Shown here: one piece after another, positions 36,756 to 45,278 of the stretch
How the letters are laid out: each line of letters opens with the position of its first letter
How positions within the stretch are numbered: position 1 is the first letter of the stretch
Assembly (NCBI RefSeq): GCF_018332655.1
Contig: NZ_BOQL01000062.1
Location: forward strand, 36,165-100,164
Reading direction: 5' to 3'
From: Actinoplanes auranticolor
GTDB lineage: Bacteria > Actinomycetota > Actinomycetes > Mycobacteriales > Micromonosporaceae
DNA length: 64,000 bases
Notes under the pieces: generated by a model
What the model was told of the DNA's origin: nothing
The model's input: only the letters and a program-made list of their open reading frames with translations
The model's database searches: none
Made by a program: the position numbers and the translations under genes

Positions 36756-36828
36756 GGGATGTGCGCCCTTCGTTGCGGTGCATCGGTCATCGGAATGCCT
36801 GCCGGCGTAGTGCCTTCGCGCGTGCCGG

Positions 36829-37548
36829 TCAGGCGTCCGTGAGCTCGTGGCTGCCGGCGGCTTCGAGGATGAAGCGTGCGGTCTCGGCCGGATGCGAGAT
36901 GCCGACCACATGCGAGGCGCCCGCGATCTCGACCGTGCTGCGGGCCTTCGCCCGGGCTGCCATGATCCGGTGGGCGCCGACCGGGATGTTGCGGTCGAGT
37001 TCGCCGAACAGGAACCAGCTGGGCACCGACTGCCACAGCGGCTGGTCACCCGACGGCTCGGCCAACGCGCGGTCGGTGACCGGGCGCTGGGTGACGGCCA
37101 TCAGAGCGGCCTGTTCGGCGGGGAGGTCCGCGGCGAACTGGTGGTGGTATTTCTCCGGCGCGATGTAGGTGTCCGCGCCGCCGGCGGCCGACGGCACGGG
37201 TACGAGGGTCTCGGCGAGGGTCGAGCCGGGCGTCAGCGCTGAGGCGTCGGCGCAGCTCTCTCCCGGTTCGAGGGCGAAGCCGGCGATGTAGACGGCGCCG
37301 ATGACGTGATCGGGTTCAGCTGTGACGTTGGTGATGACCGCACCGCCGTAGGAGTGTCCGGCCAAGAGCACCGGTCCGTCGACGCTGCGCACCAGTTCGC
37401 TCAGCAGCGCCGCATCCGTCGCGACGCTACGGAGCGGGGTGGCGAAGGCGATCACCCGGTGTCCCGCGGTCTGTAGTGGTTCCAGGATGCCGTTCCAGCT
37501 GGACGACTCGGCGTACGCGCCGTGAACAAGGATCACCGTTGGTTTCAT
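36829..37548 (-). CDS. Alpha/beta hydrolase (EstC/pyrethroid-hydrolase-like)
   Basis: 239 residues: TVILVHGAYAESSSWNGILE, nucleophile elbow LLAGHSYGGAVITNV, a segment ending DTYIAPEKYHHQFAADLP, PSWFLFGELDRNIP and catalytic His in IAGASHVVGISHP. It belongs to the compact methylesterase/pyrethroid-hydrolase type group. It starts 83 bp from a CCGGA...TCCGGCT inverted repeat (37629). Confidence 0.85.
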   Translation of the reverse strand: MKPTVILVHGAYAESSSWNGILEPLQTAGHRVIAFATPLRSVATDAALLSELVRSVDGPVLLAGHSYGGAVITNVTAEPDHVIGAVYIAGFALEPGESCADASALTPGSTLAETLVPVPSAAGGADTYIAPEKYHHQFAADLPAEQAALMAVTQRPVTDRALAEPSGDQPLWQSVPSWFLFGELDRNIPVGAHRIMAARAKARSTVEIAGASHVVGISHPAETARFILEAAGSHELTDA

Positions 37549-37628
37549 CTTCTGTTCCTTCCTGACAGCCCACCGCGTCGGCAGGTACTACGAGGCTTGC
37601 AAGGTGCCCGAACGGGAACCATCAGGGC

Positions 37629-37653
37629 AGCCGGATTCCTGTTCCGGCTGACC
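37629..37653. promoter_or_regulatory. Inverted repeat AGCCGGA-N7-TCCGGCT
   Basis: AGCCGGA at 37629-37635 pairs perfectly with TCCGGCT at 37643-37649, followed by GACC. Twenty of the 21 bases of the repeat plus spacer are repeated at 47132-47152, also about 80 bp before a minus-strand enzyme gene. Likely operator. Confidence 0.6.
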
Positions 37654-37874
37654 GGATCGACGTTGTGCCGGCCGACTCGTTCTGCGGTCAACCCCTGCCG
37701 CTCTTCGGGCTACCGGGCCTGGGCAGCGCGACCCGCCTTTGCGAGGTTCTGAACAGGCCGTTCGGCGCGGCTTCGGGCGGCAGCGCGATCCGAGCAGCTT
37801 GGCCCACACCGGCTTTCTGTACGGCGGGGTCATGTCGGCCGTATCGGGACGCTCTCCATCGATGGGAGAACGAC

Positions 37875-38340
37875 AGTGACCGAGCAGGATTTGGCGGGGC
37901 GGTCAGCGCTCGTGACCGGTTCGACGAGCGGGATGGGTGAAGCGACAGCCAATCAACTGGCCCAGCACGGCGCACACGTGCTCGTCGAGGGCCGCCGCCA
38001 AAGAGCTGGGTGAAGGCGTCGTCGCGGCGGTCCGGGCCGCGGGCGGCAAGGCCGATTACGTCCAGGCCAATCTGACCGGCCGGGCCTCCACGCGCGACCT
38101 GGCGCGCCGGGTGTTGGAGATCAGCGGCGGGCTCATTGACATCCTGGGTCAACAGCGTCGGCACGGGCTTCTTCGGTCCGACTGCGCAGACACCGGAAGA
38201 GAACGGGGACGCCATGTTCAACATCAACCTCGAGGGCCATTCCTTCCTGGTCGCCGAGATCGCTCCCAAGATGGCCGCAGACCTCGCGGCCGGCACTGTG
38301 CCTTCGCCTACCGGACTGGTGATGACGGAGGAGCCGTTGC
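37875..38340 (+). pseudogene. Short-chain dehydrogenase, frameshifted
   Basis: GTG 37875 opens SALVTGSTSGMGEATANQLA and HGAHVLVEGRR. A frameshift near 38000 moves to KELGEGVVAAVRAAGGKADY and ARRVLEISGGLIDIL. A second near 38140 moves to VNSVGTGFFGPTAQTPEENG and FLVAEIAPKMAADL. The Ser-Tyr-Lys active site is missing after 38300. A decayed SDR. Confidence 0.8.
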
Positions 38341-38366
38341 TGGCCTCGACCGGTGCAGTAAGCCGG

Positions 38367-38570
38367 TCAACCCTGGGCCGTCCTCGGTATCGAGCCGCCG
38401 AAACCGTCATCGATGACTTCGATGTCGAGGTGGTCGCCGTGCACGGTCACTGCGGCGGCGGCGTTGTGTGCACGGCCGCGTGAGTACTGGGGTGAGTTGC
38501 TGCGGAAGACTCCCCAGATGCTGCCTTCGACGGTAATCGGTACGGCGAACCCCGCCGCAGCGTCGGGTCG
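38367..38570 (-). pseudogene. GAF/HATPase scrap of a histidine kinase
   Basis: A continuous minus frame reads FAVPITVEGSIWGVFRSNSP (GAF strand pair, compare APIVVESCVWGMLATTS in the kinase at 12922). It runs directly into VTVHGDHLDIEVIDDGFGG, an HATPase G1 region, before a stop at 38367. An internal deletion has fused the GAF tail to the ATPase domain. The sequence up to 38853 shows nothing further that I can assign. Confidence 0.6.
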
Positions 38571-38853
38571 GTGGCTGGCTCAGCCGACGGTGACAGAGCA
38601 GACGGTGGCAGAGCAGACGGTCTCGCCCCGGAAAGGTGCCGGCACGGAGAACCTCCCCATGCTCATGGTCATGCCAGCGCGGGTGGGATCCGCGGTCCGA
38701 TCGGTGCCGGGGCTGTCACAGGCGGCGATGACGACGGCCACCGCGTCATCGTGCAGGACGGCACCACGGCGCCGGAAGGGCCAAGCCGCAGCCGCAGAGA
38801 CGAATCGATGCCGCGGTGCGGGCCTGGCCCGGCCTGCTCTGAGCACCCGTGTG

Positions 38854-39222
38854 TCAGTGCACGAACGTTGCCACGGGTTGTCCGGTCTCGACGATGTAGG
38901 TCGAGAGCATCAGCCCGGTGTCGGGGCCGAGATCGGTGGCGTTGTGCGGCGTGCGGGGCGGGATCAGGAAGCCGTCACCCGGGTGCAGGGTGAGTGTCTC
39001 CTGGTCACGGATCTCCATCCGTACGGTGCCGGCGACGATGTAGCCGACCTCCTCGCCGGGATGGATGTGCCAGCCCGACTGCACGCCGGCGGGGATTTCC
39101 GTACGGACCTGGACGATGTCGCGGCCCGGGATGGAGGAGCTGCGGCGCAGTGTCTCGGTGCGCTTGAGGGTGGCAGCAAGCTCGTCGGCCTGCTCGACGT
39201 GTTCGACAGCGTCGGGTGACAT
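38854..39222 (-). CDS. Single-domain cupin protein
   Basis: 122 residues. Cupin motif 1 is GWHIHPGEEVGYIVAGTVRM and motif 2 is LHPGDGFLIPPRTPHNATDL, giving the usual His/Glu/His metal ligands. Small cupins can be isomerases, dioxygenases or binding proteins. The 18-bp gap to the dehalogenase-like gene on the same strand suggests an operon. Confidence 0.88.
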   Translation of the reverse strand: MSPDAVEHVEQADELAATLKRTETLRRSSSIPGRDIVQVRTEIPAGVQSGWHIHPGEEVGYIVAGTVRMEIRDQETLTLHPGDGFLIPPRTPHNATDLGPDTGLMLSTYIVETGQPVATFVH

Positions 39223-39240
39223 GGCTGGATCCTCCGGGTG

Positions 39241-40149
39241 TCAGGAAATCGGGAAGGCCGACGGCCGGTGCTCGAGAAATGCGGACAGGGCCGCCGCGGT
39301 CGCCTCGGGCTGGTCCTCGACGATGAAGTGGCTGCCCGGCATCGGATGGCCGCTGAGGTCGTCGGCCCAGGGCCGCCAGATGTCGAGCACGTCGCCGTAG
39401 AAGCGCGGCAGTGCCCCGTCAGCGCTCCACAGCGCGAGCAGCGGGCATTCGATCTTGCGGACACCCCGGTCGGCGTCGTCGTGCTGCCAGTCCACCGTCG
39501 CTCCCGCCCGGTAGTCCTCGCAGATCGCCTGCACCGTGCTCACGTCGTCGAGCAGCGCCCGGTAGCCGGCCATCAGGTCGGCCGGATATCTGTCCGGCGC
39601 ACGTCCGAGGCCGAGGGCTCGGACGTGGAAGTCGAAGAAGGCGTCGGGGTCAGCGGTGATGAGCCGCTCGGGCAGCGGCGAAGGCTGGGCGAGGAAGGCC
39701 CAGTGCCAGTAGCCCAGGGCCATCTGCGCGTCGGCGCGGGCCCACACGTCGCCGGTGGGCACGACGTCGAGGACCGTGGCAGCGCTGACGCGGTCGGGGT
39801 GGTCCAGAGCCATTCGGTACGCCACTCGTCCGCCCCGGTCGTGGCCCGCGACGGCGAACTGCTCATGGCCGAGCATGCCCATGGCTTGGACGAGGTCAGC
39901 GGCAAGCGCCCGTTTGGAGTGTGGTGCGTGGTCCGCCGCGGGTGCGGGACGGAAGGATGCCCCGTACCCGGGCAGGTCTGCCACGACGACGGTGAAGCGG
40001 TCGCTCAGCAGGTCCGCGACGGTGTGCCACATGACGTGGGTCTGCGGGTAACCGTGCAGAAGGAGCAGCGGCGGTCCCTGCCCGGCGACCCGGGCGAAGA
40101 TCCGCCCCCGGGCGGTCTGCAGGCCGTGCTGCACGAAACCGTCGAACAT
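39241..40149 (-). CDS. Haloacetate-dehalogenase-like alpha/beta hydrolase
   Basis: 302 residues from ATG 40149, with AAAGGAG upstream. Features are LLLLHGYPQTHVMWHTVADL, VVADLPGYGAS, nucleophile Asp in VAGHDRGGRVAYRMALDHPD, VLDVVPTGDVW, and DWQHDDADRG, ending with His in MPGSHFIVEDQPEA. This set is characteristic of the fluoroacetate/haloacetate dehalogenase group, where Asp attacks the C-halogen bond. The exact substrate cannot be read from sequence. It overlaps no gene but is 11 bp from the next operon member. Confidence 0.85.
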   Translation of the reverse strand: MFDGFVQHGLQTARGRIFARVAGQGPPLLLLHGYPQTHVMWHTVADLLSDRFTVVVADLPGYGASFRPAPAADHAPHSKRALAADLVQAMGMLGHEQFAVAGHDRGGRVAYRMALDHPDRVSAATVLDVVPTGDVWARADAQMALGYWHWAFLAQPSPLPERLITADPDAFFDFHVRALGLGRAPDRYPADLMAGYRALLDDVSTVQAICEDYRAGATVDWQHDDADRGVRKIECPLLALWSADGALPRFYGDVLDIWRPWADDLSGHPMPGSHFIVEDQPEATAAALSAFLEHRPSAFPIS

Positions 40150-40160
40150 GACTTCTCCTT

Positions 40161-41120
40161 TCACTTCGCGGCGAGCGCCGTACGCAAGAAGCTCGTGGCC
40201 TGATCGATGGAGGCCCGGGTTGCGCGGGTGTCGGTGAGTGAGTTGAGCAGCATGAAGTCGTGGACGGTGCCGTCGTAGCGCACCGTGGTCACCGGCACGC
40301 CGGCGCTGCGGAGCTTGGCCGCGTACGCCTCACCCTCGTCGCGCAGCACATCGGCCTCGTCGACGAACACCAGCGTCGGGGGCAGCCCGCGGAGCTGCTC
40401 GACGGTGGCCTGGTTCGGGGAGGCGGTGATCTCGGAGCGCGTCGACTTCTCGGGCGCGTACGCGTCCCAGAACCACTCCATGGATTTGCGGCTGAGGTAG
40501 TACCCGCTGGCGAACTGCTCGTAGGAGGCGGTGTTCATCTCGGCGTCGGTGACGGGGTAGTAGAGGGACTGCTGCACGAAGGTGACGTCCCCTCGCTGTG
40601 TGGCCATCAGCGCCAGCGCCGCCGCCATGTTGCCGCCCACGGACTCCCCGGCCACCGCCATCCGCTCGGCGTCCAGGCCGCGGGTGGCACCGTCCCGGAC
40701 GACCCACTGCGCCACCGCGTACCCCTGCTCGATCGCCACCGGGTAGCGCGCCTCGGGCGACGGCGTGTACTCGACGAAGACGACCGCAGCATGCGCGCCG
40801 ACGGCGATCTCGCGGACGAGCCGGTCGTGGGTTCCGGCGTTGCCCAGGATCCAGCCGCCGCCGTGCATGTAGACGACGACCGGCAAGACTCCTGCGGCAC
40901 CGGCCGGCTTGACGATGCGTACCCGGACATCACCGACAGCGGCCGGGACGATGATCCACTCGTCGTCCACCGGTAATTTCTCGACCGGTGCGGCCTGCAG
41001 GTCGTTGAGAATCTTGCGGGCGCCGTCCGCTCCGGCGTCGATCAGGAAGAGCGGGTCGGCGGTGGCCTCGACGAGTTGCTGGGCGGCGGGTTCCAGGACG
41101 ATGGCAGGTCGATCGGACAT
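40161..41120 (-). CDS. HSL-type alpha/beta hydrolase (esterase/lipase)
   Basis: 319 residues. The hormone-sensitive-lipase oxyanion motif is VVYMHGGGWILGNAGTHDRL, nucleophile elbow VAGESVGGNMAAALALM, catalytic Asp in VDEADVLRDEGEAYA and His in YDGTVHDFMLLN. Intracellular esterase; the substrate is unknown. Its start overlaps the stop of the upstream hydrolase gene at 41120. Confidence 0.9.
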   Translation of the reverse strand: MSDRPAIVLEPAAQQLVEATADPLFLIDAGADGARKILNDLQAAPVEKLPVDDEWIIVPAAVGDVRVRIVKPAGAAGVLPVVVYMHGGGWILGNAGTHDRLVREIAVGAHAAVVFVEYTPSPEARYPVAIEQGYAVAQWVVRDGATRGLDAERMAVAGESVGGNMAAALALMATQRGDVTFVQQSLYYPVTDAEMNTASYEQFASGYYLSRKSMEWFWDAYAPEKSTRSEITASPNQATVEQLRGLPPTLVFVDEADVLRDEGEAYAAKLRSAGVPVTTVRYDGTVHDFMLLNSLTDTRATRASIDQATSFLRTALAAK

Positions 41121-41956
41121 CAGGACGCTCCGAGGAAGGCGAGGAGTTCACGGTTGACTTCGTCGGCGTGGCTGAGGCACATGAGGTGCGGCCCGCCCTC
41201 GATCTCCACGTAGCGGGCGTCCGGCAGCGCGGCGTGCATGCGGCGTCCCTGGCCTTCGACCGACAGGATCCGGTCGGCGGTGCCGTGCAGCACCAGCGCC
41301 GGGATGTCGATGCGTTTGATGTCGTTGTGGAAGTCGTCCAGCCAGGTCTGGGGGCAGGCCCAGGTCGCCTCCGGGGAGGCGTCGGCGCCGGCGTTCCACA
41401 GGTTGCGGACGGCGTCCTCGCTGACGCGCTTGCCGAGCAGCTGGTCGAGGTTGAGCATGTCGCCGATGATCGCGGTGAGCCAGGCGGGCCGGTCATGCAG
41501 GATGGCCTGCTGGACACCGTCGACGCCGACCTGGTCGACACCGTTCGGATTGTCCGGGGACTTGACGAACGAGGGTGCCAGGCTCTCGATGAACACGCAG
41601 GACTTGAGCCGCTGGGTGCCGTTGGCGCCGATGTAGCGGGCGACCTCGCCAGTACCCAGGGAGAGCCCGACCAGAGTGACGTCGTGCAGATCCAGGGTGG
41701 TGAGCAGCTGGTCGAGGTCGGCGGCCAGCGTGTCGAAGTCGTAGCCGCCGGCCGGCCGGCTGGATCGCCCGAAACCGCGCCGGTCGTAGGTGATCACCCG
41801 GTAGCCGGCGGCCAGCAGCGGGTGGACCTGCGGTTCCCAGGAACGGCTGTCGAACGGCCAGCCGCTGATCAGGACGACGGCAGGCCCGCTTCCGTGGTCC
41901 TCGTAGTAGAGGTTGATCGAGGTCGAGTTCTCGGTGCCGACAGTGATGGTTGACAT
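41120..41956 (-). CDS. Alpha/beta hydrolase, non-heme chloroperoxidase-like
   Basis: 278 residues: VVLISGWPFDSRSWEPQVHP, TYDRRGFGRSSRPAGGYDFD, nucleophile elbow LVGLSLGTGEVARYIG, VLHGTADRILSVEGQGRRMH and His in IEGGPHLMCLSHADEV. This is the non-heme haloperoxidase/arylesterase group. It heads a minus-strand operon of hydrolase, HSL hydrolase, dehalogenase-like protein and cupin. Motif copies at 42049-42081 lie about 93-125 bp upstream. Confidence 0.88.
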   Translation of the reverse strand: MSTITVGTENSTSINLYYEDHGSGPAVVLISGWPFDSRSWEPQVHPLLAAGYRVITYDRRGFGRSSRPAGGYDFDTLAADLDQLLTTLDLHDVTLVGLSLGTGEVARYIGANGTQRLKSCVFIESLAPSFVKSPDNPNGVDQVGVDGVQQAILHDRPAWLTAIIGDMLNLDQLLGKRVSEDAVRNLWNAGADASPEATWACPQTWLDDFHNDIKRIDIPALVLHGTADRILSVEGQGRRMHAALPDARYVEIEGGPHLMCLSHADEVNRELLAFLGAS

Positions 41957-42008
41957 GTGCGCTCCTCCGGTATCCGGTCTGGTCCGACCCTTCCAAAGGC
42001 CGGTGGAG

Positions 42009-42081
42009 CTGACCAGGACGGTCGGCCGGAAGAAAAGTAGGGTTAACCGTCCGGCTGGCCCTCTACCGTTTCCGGTTGACC
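42009..42081. promoter_or_regulatory. Cluster of shared regulatory motifs between hydrolase operon and LAL3
   Basis: GCTGACCAGGACGGTCG at 42008-42024 also occurs at 29110-29126. CCGGAAGAAAAGTAGGG follows, with a near copy around 29150-29167. GTCCGGCTGGCC (42049-42060) and TTCCGGTTGACC (42070-42081) are tandem copies of the recurrent core. Confidence 0.5.
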
Positions 42082-42276
42082 CGAGAGCGGACGGCGGCGA
42101 TCGTCGACGGACATACTGTGGGCCTTCCGAGCGGAAGGTGGTGGCGACCGCCGACGAGGTACGCCAGTGGTTTCAGCGTGACGGGCACGACGGCACACAG
42201 CGGCGGCTCGTCCTGACGGTAATGTCCCTCGAGCTGGAACTTGATGTGGCCGACCGCGGCGAAGACACTGTTGAGC

Positions 42277-45021
42277 ATGCTGACGGGCCGCCGGGTCGAA
42301 CGGGACGTATTGGAACGCCTGATCGAGGCAGTCCGTGGAGGCCAAGGCCGGGCCCTGGTAGTGCGCGGGGATGCCGGAGTCGGTAAGACGGCGTTGCTGG
42401 ACTATCTGGCCGACCAGACGTCCCGGGCGGAATGCCGACTGGTGCGCGTGGCCGGCGTGCAGTCGGAGATGGAACTGGCGTTCGCTGGGTTGTATCAGCT
42501 GTGCGCTCCGCTGCTGGATCGGGCCGAGCAGCTGCCGGTGCCTCAACGGGACGCCCTGCGTACGGCATTCGGCTTGGTCGAGGGTCCACCGCCCGATCGT
42601 TTCCATATCGGCCTGGCGGTGCTCAGTCTGCTGTCGGCGGCCGGGGGTGACCGCCCGGTGGTCTGTCTGGTCGATGATGAGCAGTGGCTGGATGAGGGCT
42701 CTGCGCAGGTGCTGGGGTTTATCGCGCGCCGGCTGTTGGCCGATCCGGTCGGGCTGGTCTTCGGGGCCCGTGAGCCCGGTGCTGAGCTGGCCGGGTTGCC
42801 TGAGCTGCAGATCGACGGCCTGGCGGACGATGAGGCTCGGGCGCTGTTGGATTCGGCGTTGACCGGGCCGCTGGACGGGCGGGTCCGTGATCTGTTGGTG
42901 GCCGAGGCGCGGGGTAATCCGCTGGCCCTGCTGGAACTGCCACGCGGGATGTCCCCGGACGAGCTTGCGGGTGGGTTCGGGTTGCCGGGTGCGATGCCAC
43001 TGGCCGGCCGGATCGAGGACAGCTTCCTTCGCCAGCTTGCGGTCATGCCGATCGCGACCCGGCAACTGATGCTGCTCGCGGCGGCTGACCCGTCCGGGGA
43101 CCCGTCGCTGGTCTGGCGGGCGGCCGACCTGCTTGATCTGCCGAAGGACGCTGGGGAGCCGGCCGTCGAGGCGGGGTTGGCGGAGTTCGGTACCCACGTG
43201 CGGTTCCGGCATCCGCTGTTGCGCTCCGCGATCTACCGGTCTGCTGCGCAGACCGAGCAACGGGCGGTGCACGCCGTGCTGGCCGAAGCGACCGACGTGG
43301 TGGTAGATCCAGATAGGCGGGCCTGGCATCGGGCGCAGGCTGCGGTCGGATTGGATGAGCGGATCGCGGTTGAGTTGGAGGCGTCGGCGGGCCGGGCGCA
43401 GGCTCGTGGGGGGTTGGCGGCGGCGGCCGCGTTCCGCGAACGGGCGGCTTTGCTGACACCGGATCCGGGTCGCCGGGCGAGCCGGCTGCTCACCGCCGCT
43501 CGGGCCAAGCGTGACGCGGAGGCGTTCGCGGCGGCCGCGCAGCTGCTGGATGCCGCCCGGGCCGGGCCGCTGACCCCGTTGGAGACCGCGGGTGCCGAGC
43601 GCTTGCGTGGGCAGATCGCCGGTTCCCTGGGCCAGAACCGCAACGCCGGCCAGCTGCTCCTCGGCGCGGCGCGGTTGTTCGAGCCGCTCAGTGCTGACCT
43701 GGCGCGGGAAACTCACCTGGAGGCCCTCTGGGAGATCGCGATGTGGACCGGTGACCGGGAGGGTCTCAGGCGGGACGCCGCCTTGGCTGCCCGGGCCGCG
43801 CCGTCCGCCCCCGAGCCCTCTCGTGCCGTGGATGACCTGCTCGATGCGCTGGCCCTGCGGTTCACCGAAGGGTTCACCGCCGCCGTGCCGGCGATGTCCC
43901 GGGCCCTCGACAGCCTCCTCGCCATGGACATCGGATCTGAGGCCGCCCGGCACCTGCTGTGGTCCGGGGCCCGCCCGGCCGGTTGCCTCCTCACCATGGA
44001 ACTGTCCGACATGCACGCGTGGCAGGTTCTGACCGCCCGGAACGTGCAGCTCGCCCGCGACGTCGGCGCCCTCGTGCCGCTGGAACTCGGGCTGCATCAT
44101 CGGGCACTGTTCCACATTCATCAGGGCGAGCTGGACACGGCCGCCCGGCTGCTCGCGGAAAACGACCTGATCCGCATGATGACCGGTCGGCTGATGGGCG
44201 CAGTCACCGGGATGCTGCTCGCCGCTTGGCGCGGTGACGAGACTCGCGCGGGTGAGCTGATTCAGGCCTTGACGCATGAGGTGAGCACCCGTGACACGGA
44301 AGTGCTGGTGGCGTACGCGATGCTGGCCGGTGCGGTGCTGAACAACGGTCTGGGCCGGTATGAGCTGGCCCGCGACTGCGCCCGGCAAGCGTTCGAGCTC
44401 GATGTTTTCGGCTCGGAACCGCTGGTCGTGCCGGAGCTGCTCGAGGCGGCTTCACGGACGGGGGACTTGGGGCTGGCCGGTGTCGCTGTGGAGTGGTTGT
44501 CGGAGCGTGCGAGTTCGGCTCCGACCGATTGGGCTGTGGGGATGGCGGCTCGTGGTCGTGCGTTGCTCAGCGAGGGTGACGCGGCCGAGGCCGGCTACCG
44601 GGAGTCGATTGAGTGTCTGGTTCGGGCCGGGTTCGGTGCTCAGGTGGCCCGTGCGCATCTGCTCTATGGGGAGTGGTTGCGGCGGCAGAACCGGCGGTCT
44701 GATGCTCGGGTTCAGTTGCGCACGGCGTACGAGAAGCTGACCGCGATGGGTGCGGAAGGGTTCGCGGAGCGGGCGCGTCAGGAACTGTCCGCGGCGGGGG
44801 AGACCGCGCGGAAGCGCAGTGTGGGGACGGTTACCACGTTGACCGCGCAGGAGGCGCTGATCGCTCAGCTGGCTCGGGACGGGCACACCAACCTGGAGAT
44901 CGCTGGGCGGTTGTTCCTGTCGGCGCGGACGGTTCAGTATCACCTGCGCAAGGTGTTCACCAAGCTGGGCATCAACTCCCGCCGCGAGCTGCGCGCCGCG
45001 CTACCCCCGGCGGTGGGATAG
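42277..45021 (+). CDS. LAL-family ATPase-LuxR transcriptional regulator, copy 3
   Basis: 914 residues from ATG 42277, the position matching the other copies. Walker A is GDAGVGKTALLDYL, Walker B VCLVDDEQWLDEGSAQVL, followed by the TPR-like middle and HTH GHTNLEIAGRLFLSARTVQY, FTKLGINSRRELRAALPP. Long tracts (about 42830-43080 and 44690-45000) are almost identical in DNA to copy 1, while the region before the start is unrelated to copies 1 and 2. Confidence 0.92.
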   Translation: MLTGRRVERDVLERLIEAVRGGQGRALVVRGDAGVGKTALLDYLADQTSRAECRLVRVAGVQSEMELAFAGLYQLCAPLLDRAEQLPVPQRDALRTAFGLVEGPPPDRFHIGLAVLSLLSAAGGDRPVVCLVDDEQWLDEGSAQVLGFIARRLLADPVGLVFGAREPGAELAGLPELQIDGLADDEARALLDSALTGPLDGRVRDLLVAEARGNPLALLELPRGMSPDELAGGFGLPGAMPLAGRIEDSFLRQLAVMPIATRQLMLLAAADPSGDPSLVWRAADLLDLPKDAGEPAVEAGLAEFGTHVRFRHPLLRSAIYRSAAQTEQRAVHAVLAEATDVVVDPDRRAWHRAQAAVGLDERIAVELEASAGRAQARGGLAAAAAFRERAALLTPDPGRRASRLLTAARAKRDAEAFAAAAQLLDAARAGPLTPLETAGAERLRGQIAGSLGQNRNAGQLLLGAARLFEPLSADLARETHLEALWEIAMWTGDREGLRRDAALAARAAPSAPEPSRAVDDLLDALALRFTEGFTAAVPAMSRALDSLLAMDIGSEAARHLLWSGARPAGCLLTMELSDMHAWQVLTARNVQLARDVGALVPLELGLHHRALFHIHQGELDTAARLLAENDLIRMMTGRLMGAVTGMLLAAWRGDETRAGELIQALTHEVSTRDTEVLVAYAMLAGAVLNNGLGRYELARDCARQAFELDVFGSEPLVVPELLEAASRTGDLGLAGVAVEWLSERASSAPTDWAVGMAARGRALLSEGDAAEAGYRESIECLVRAGFGAQVARAHLLYGEWLRRQNRRSDARVQLRTAYEKLTAMGAEGFAERARQELSAAGETARKRSVGTVTTLTAQEALIAQLARDGHTNLEIAGRLFLSARTVQYHLRKVFTKLGINSRRELRAALPPAVG

Positions 45022-45278
45022 CACCAGCGGGCACGACCGTGCACCTCGGCGGACGCGATCGGCGTCGTCCACCGTGACGATGGCAGAGGCCCCGAGTGCA
45101 AGGTCGGCAGGTCCGGCGGTGCCCGACGCCTCGAGCAGATCCGTGGCGGCGGCCGCCAGCGCGAGGCGCGTGACGCCGGGGACAAGGCCGACAAAAACCG
45201 GTTGAGTAAGAATCCTCGGACCGTCAAAGTTCCTGCCGCGCAGAGGTCACAGAAACATCTGCCGCACCGCGGCGAACC

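Noticed and set aside
34680..36842. A 720-codon plus-strand open frame opposite the PNPOx and hydrolase genes
   Set aside because: Shadow frame; the minus-strand genes have catalytic motifs, a Tat signal and sensible starts.
42043..44388. A 781-codon minus frame inside LAL copy 3 (and similar ones inside copies 1 and 2)
   Set aside because: Antisense of the TPR-like region, Gln/Arg/Pro-rich, no recognisable domain; recurs simply because the sense genes are paralogues.
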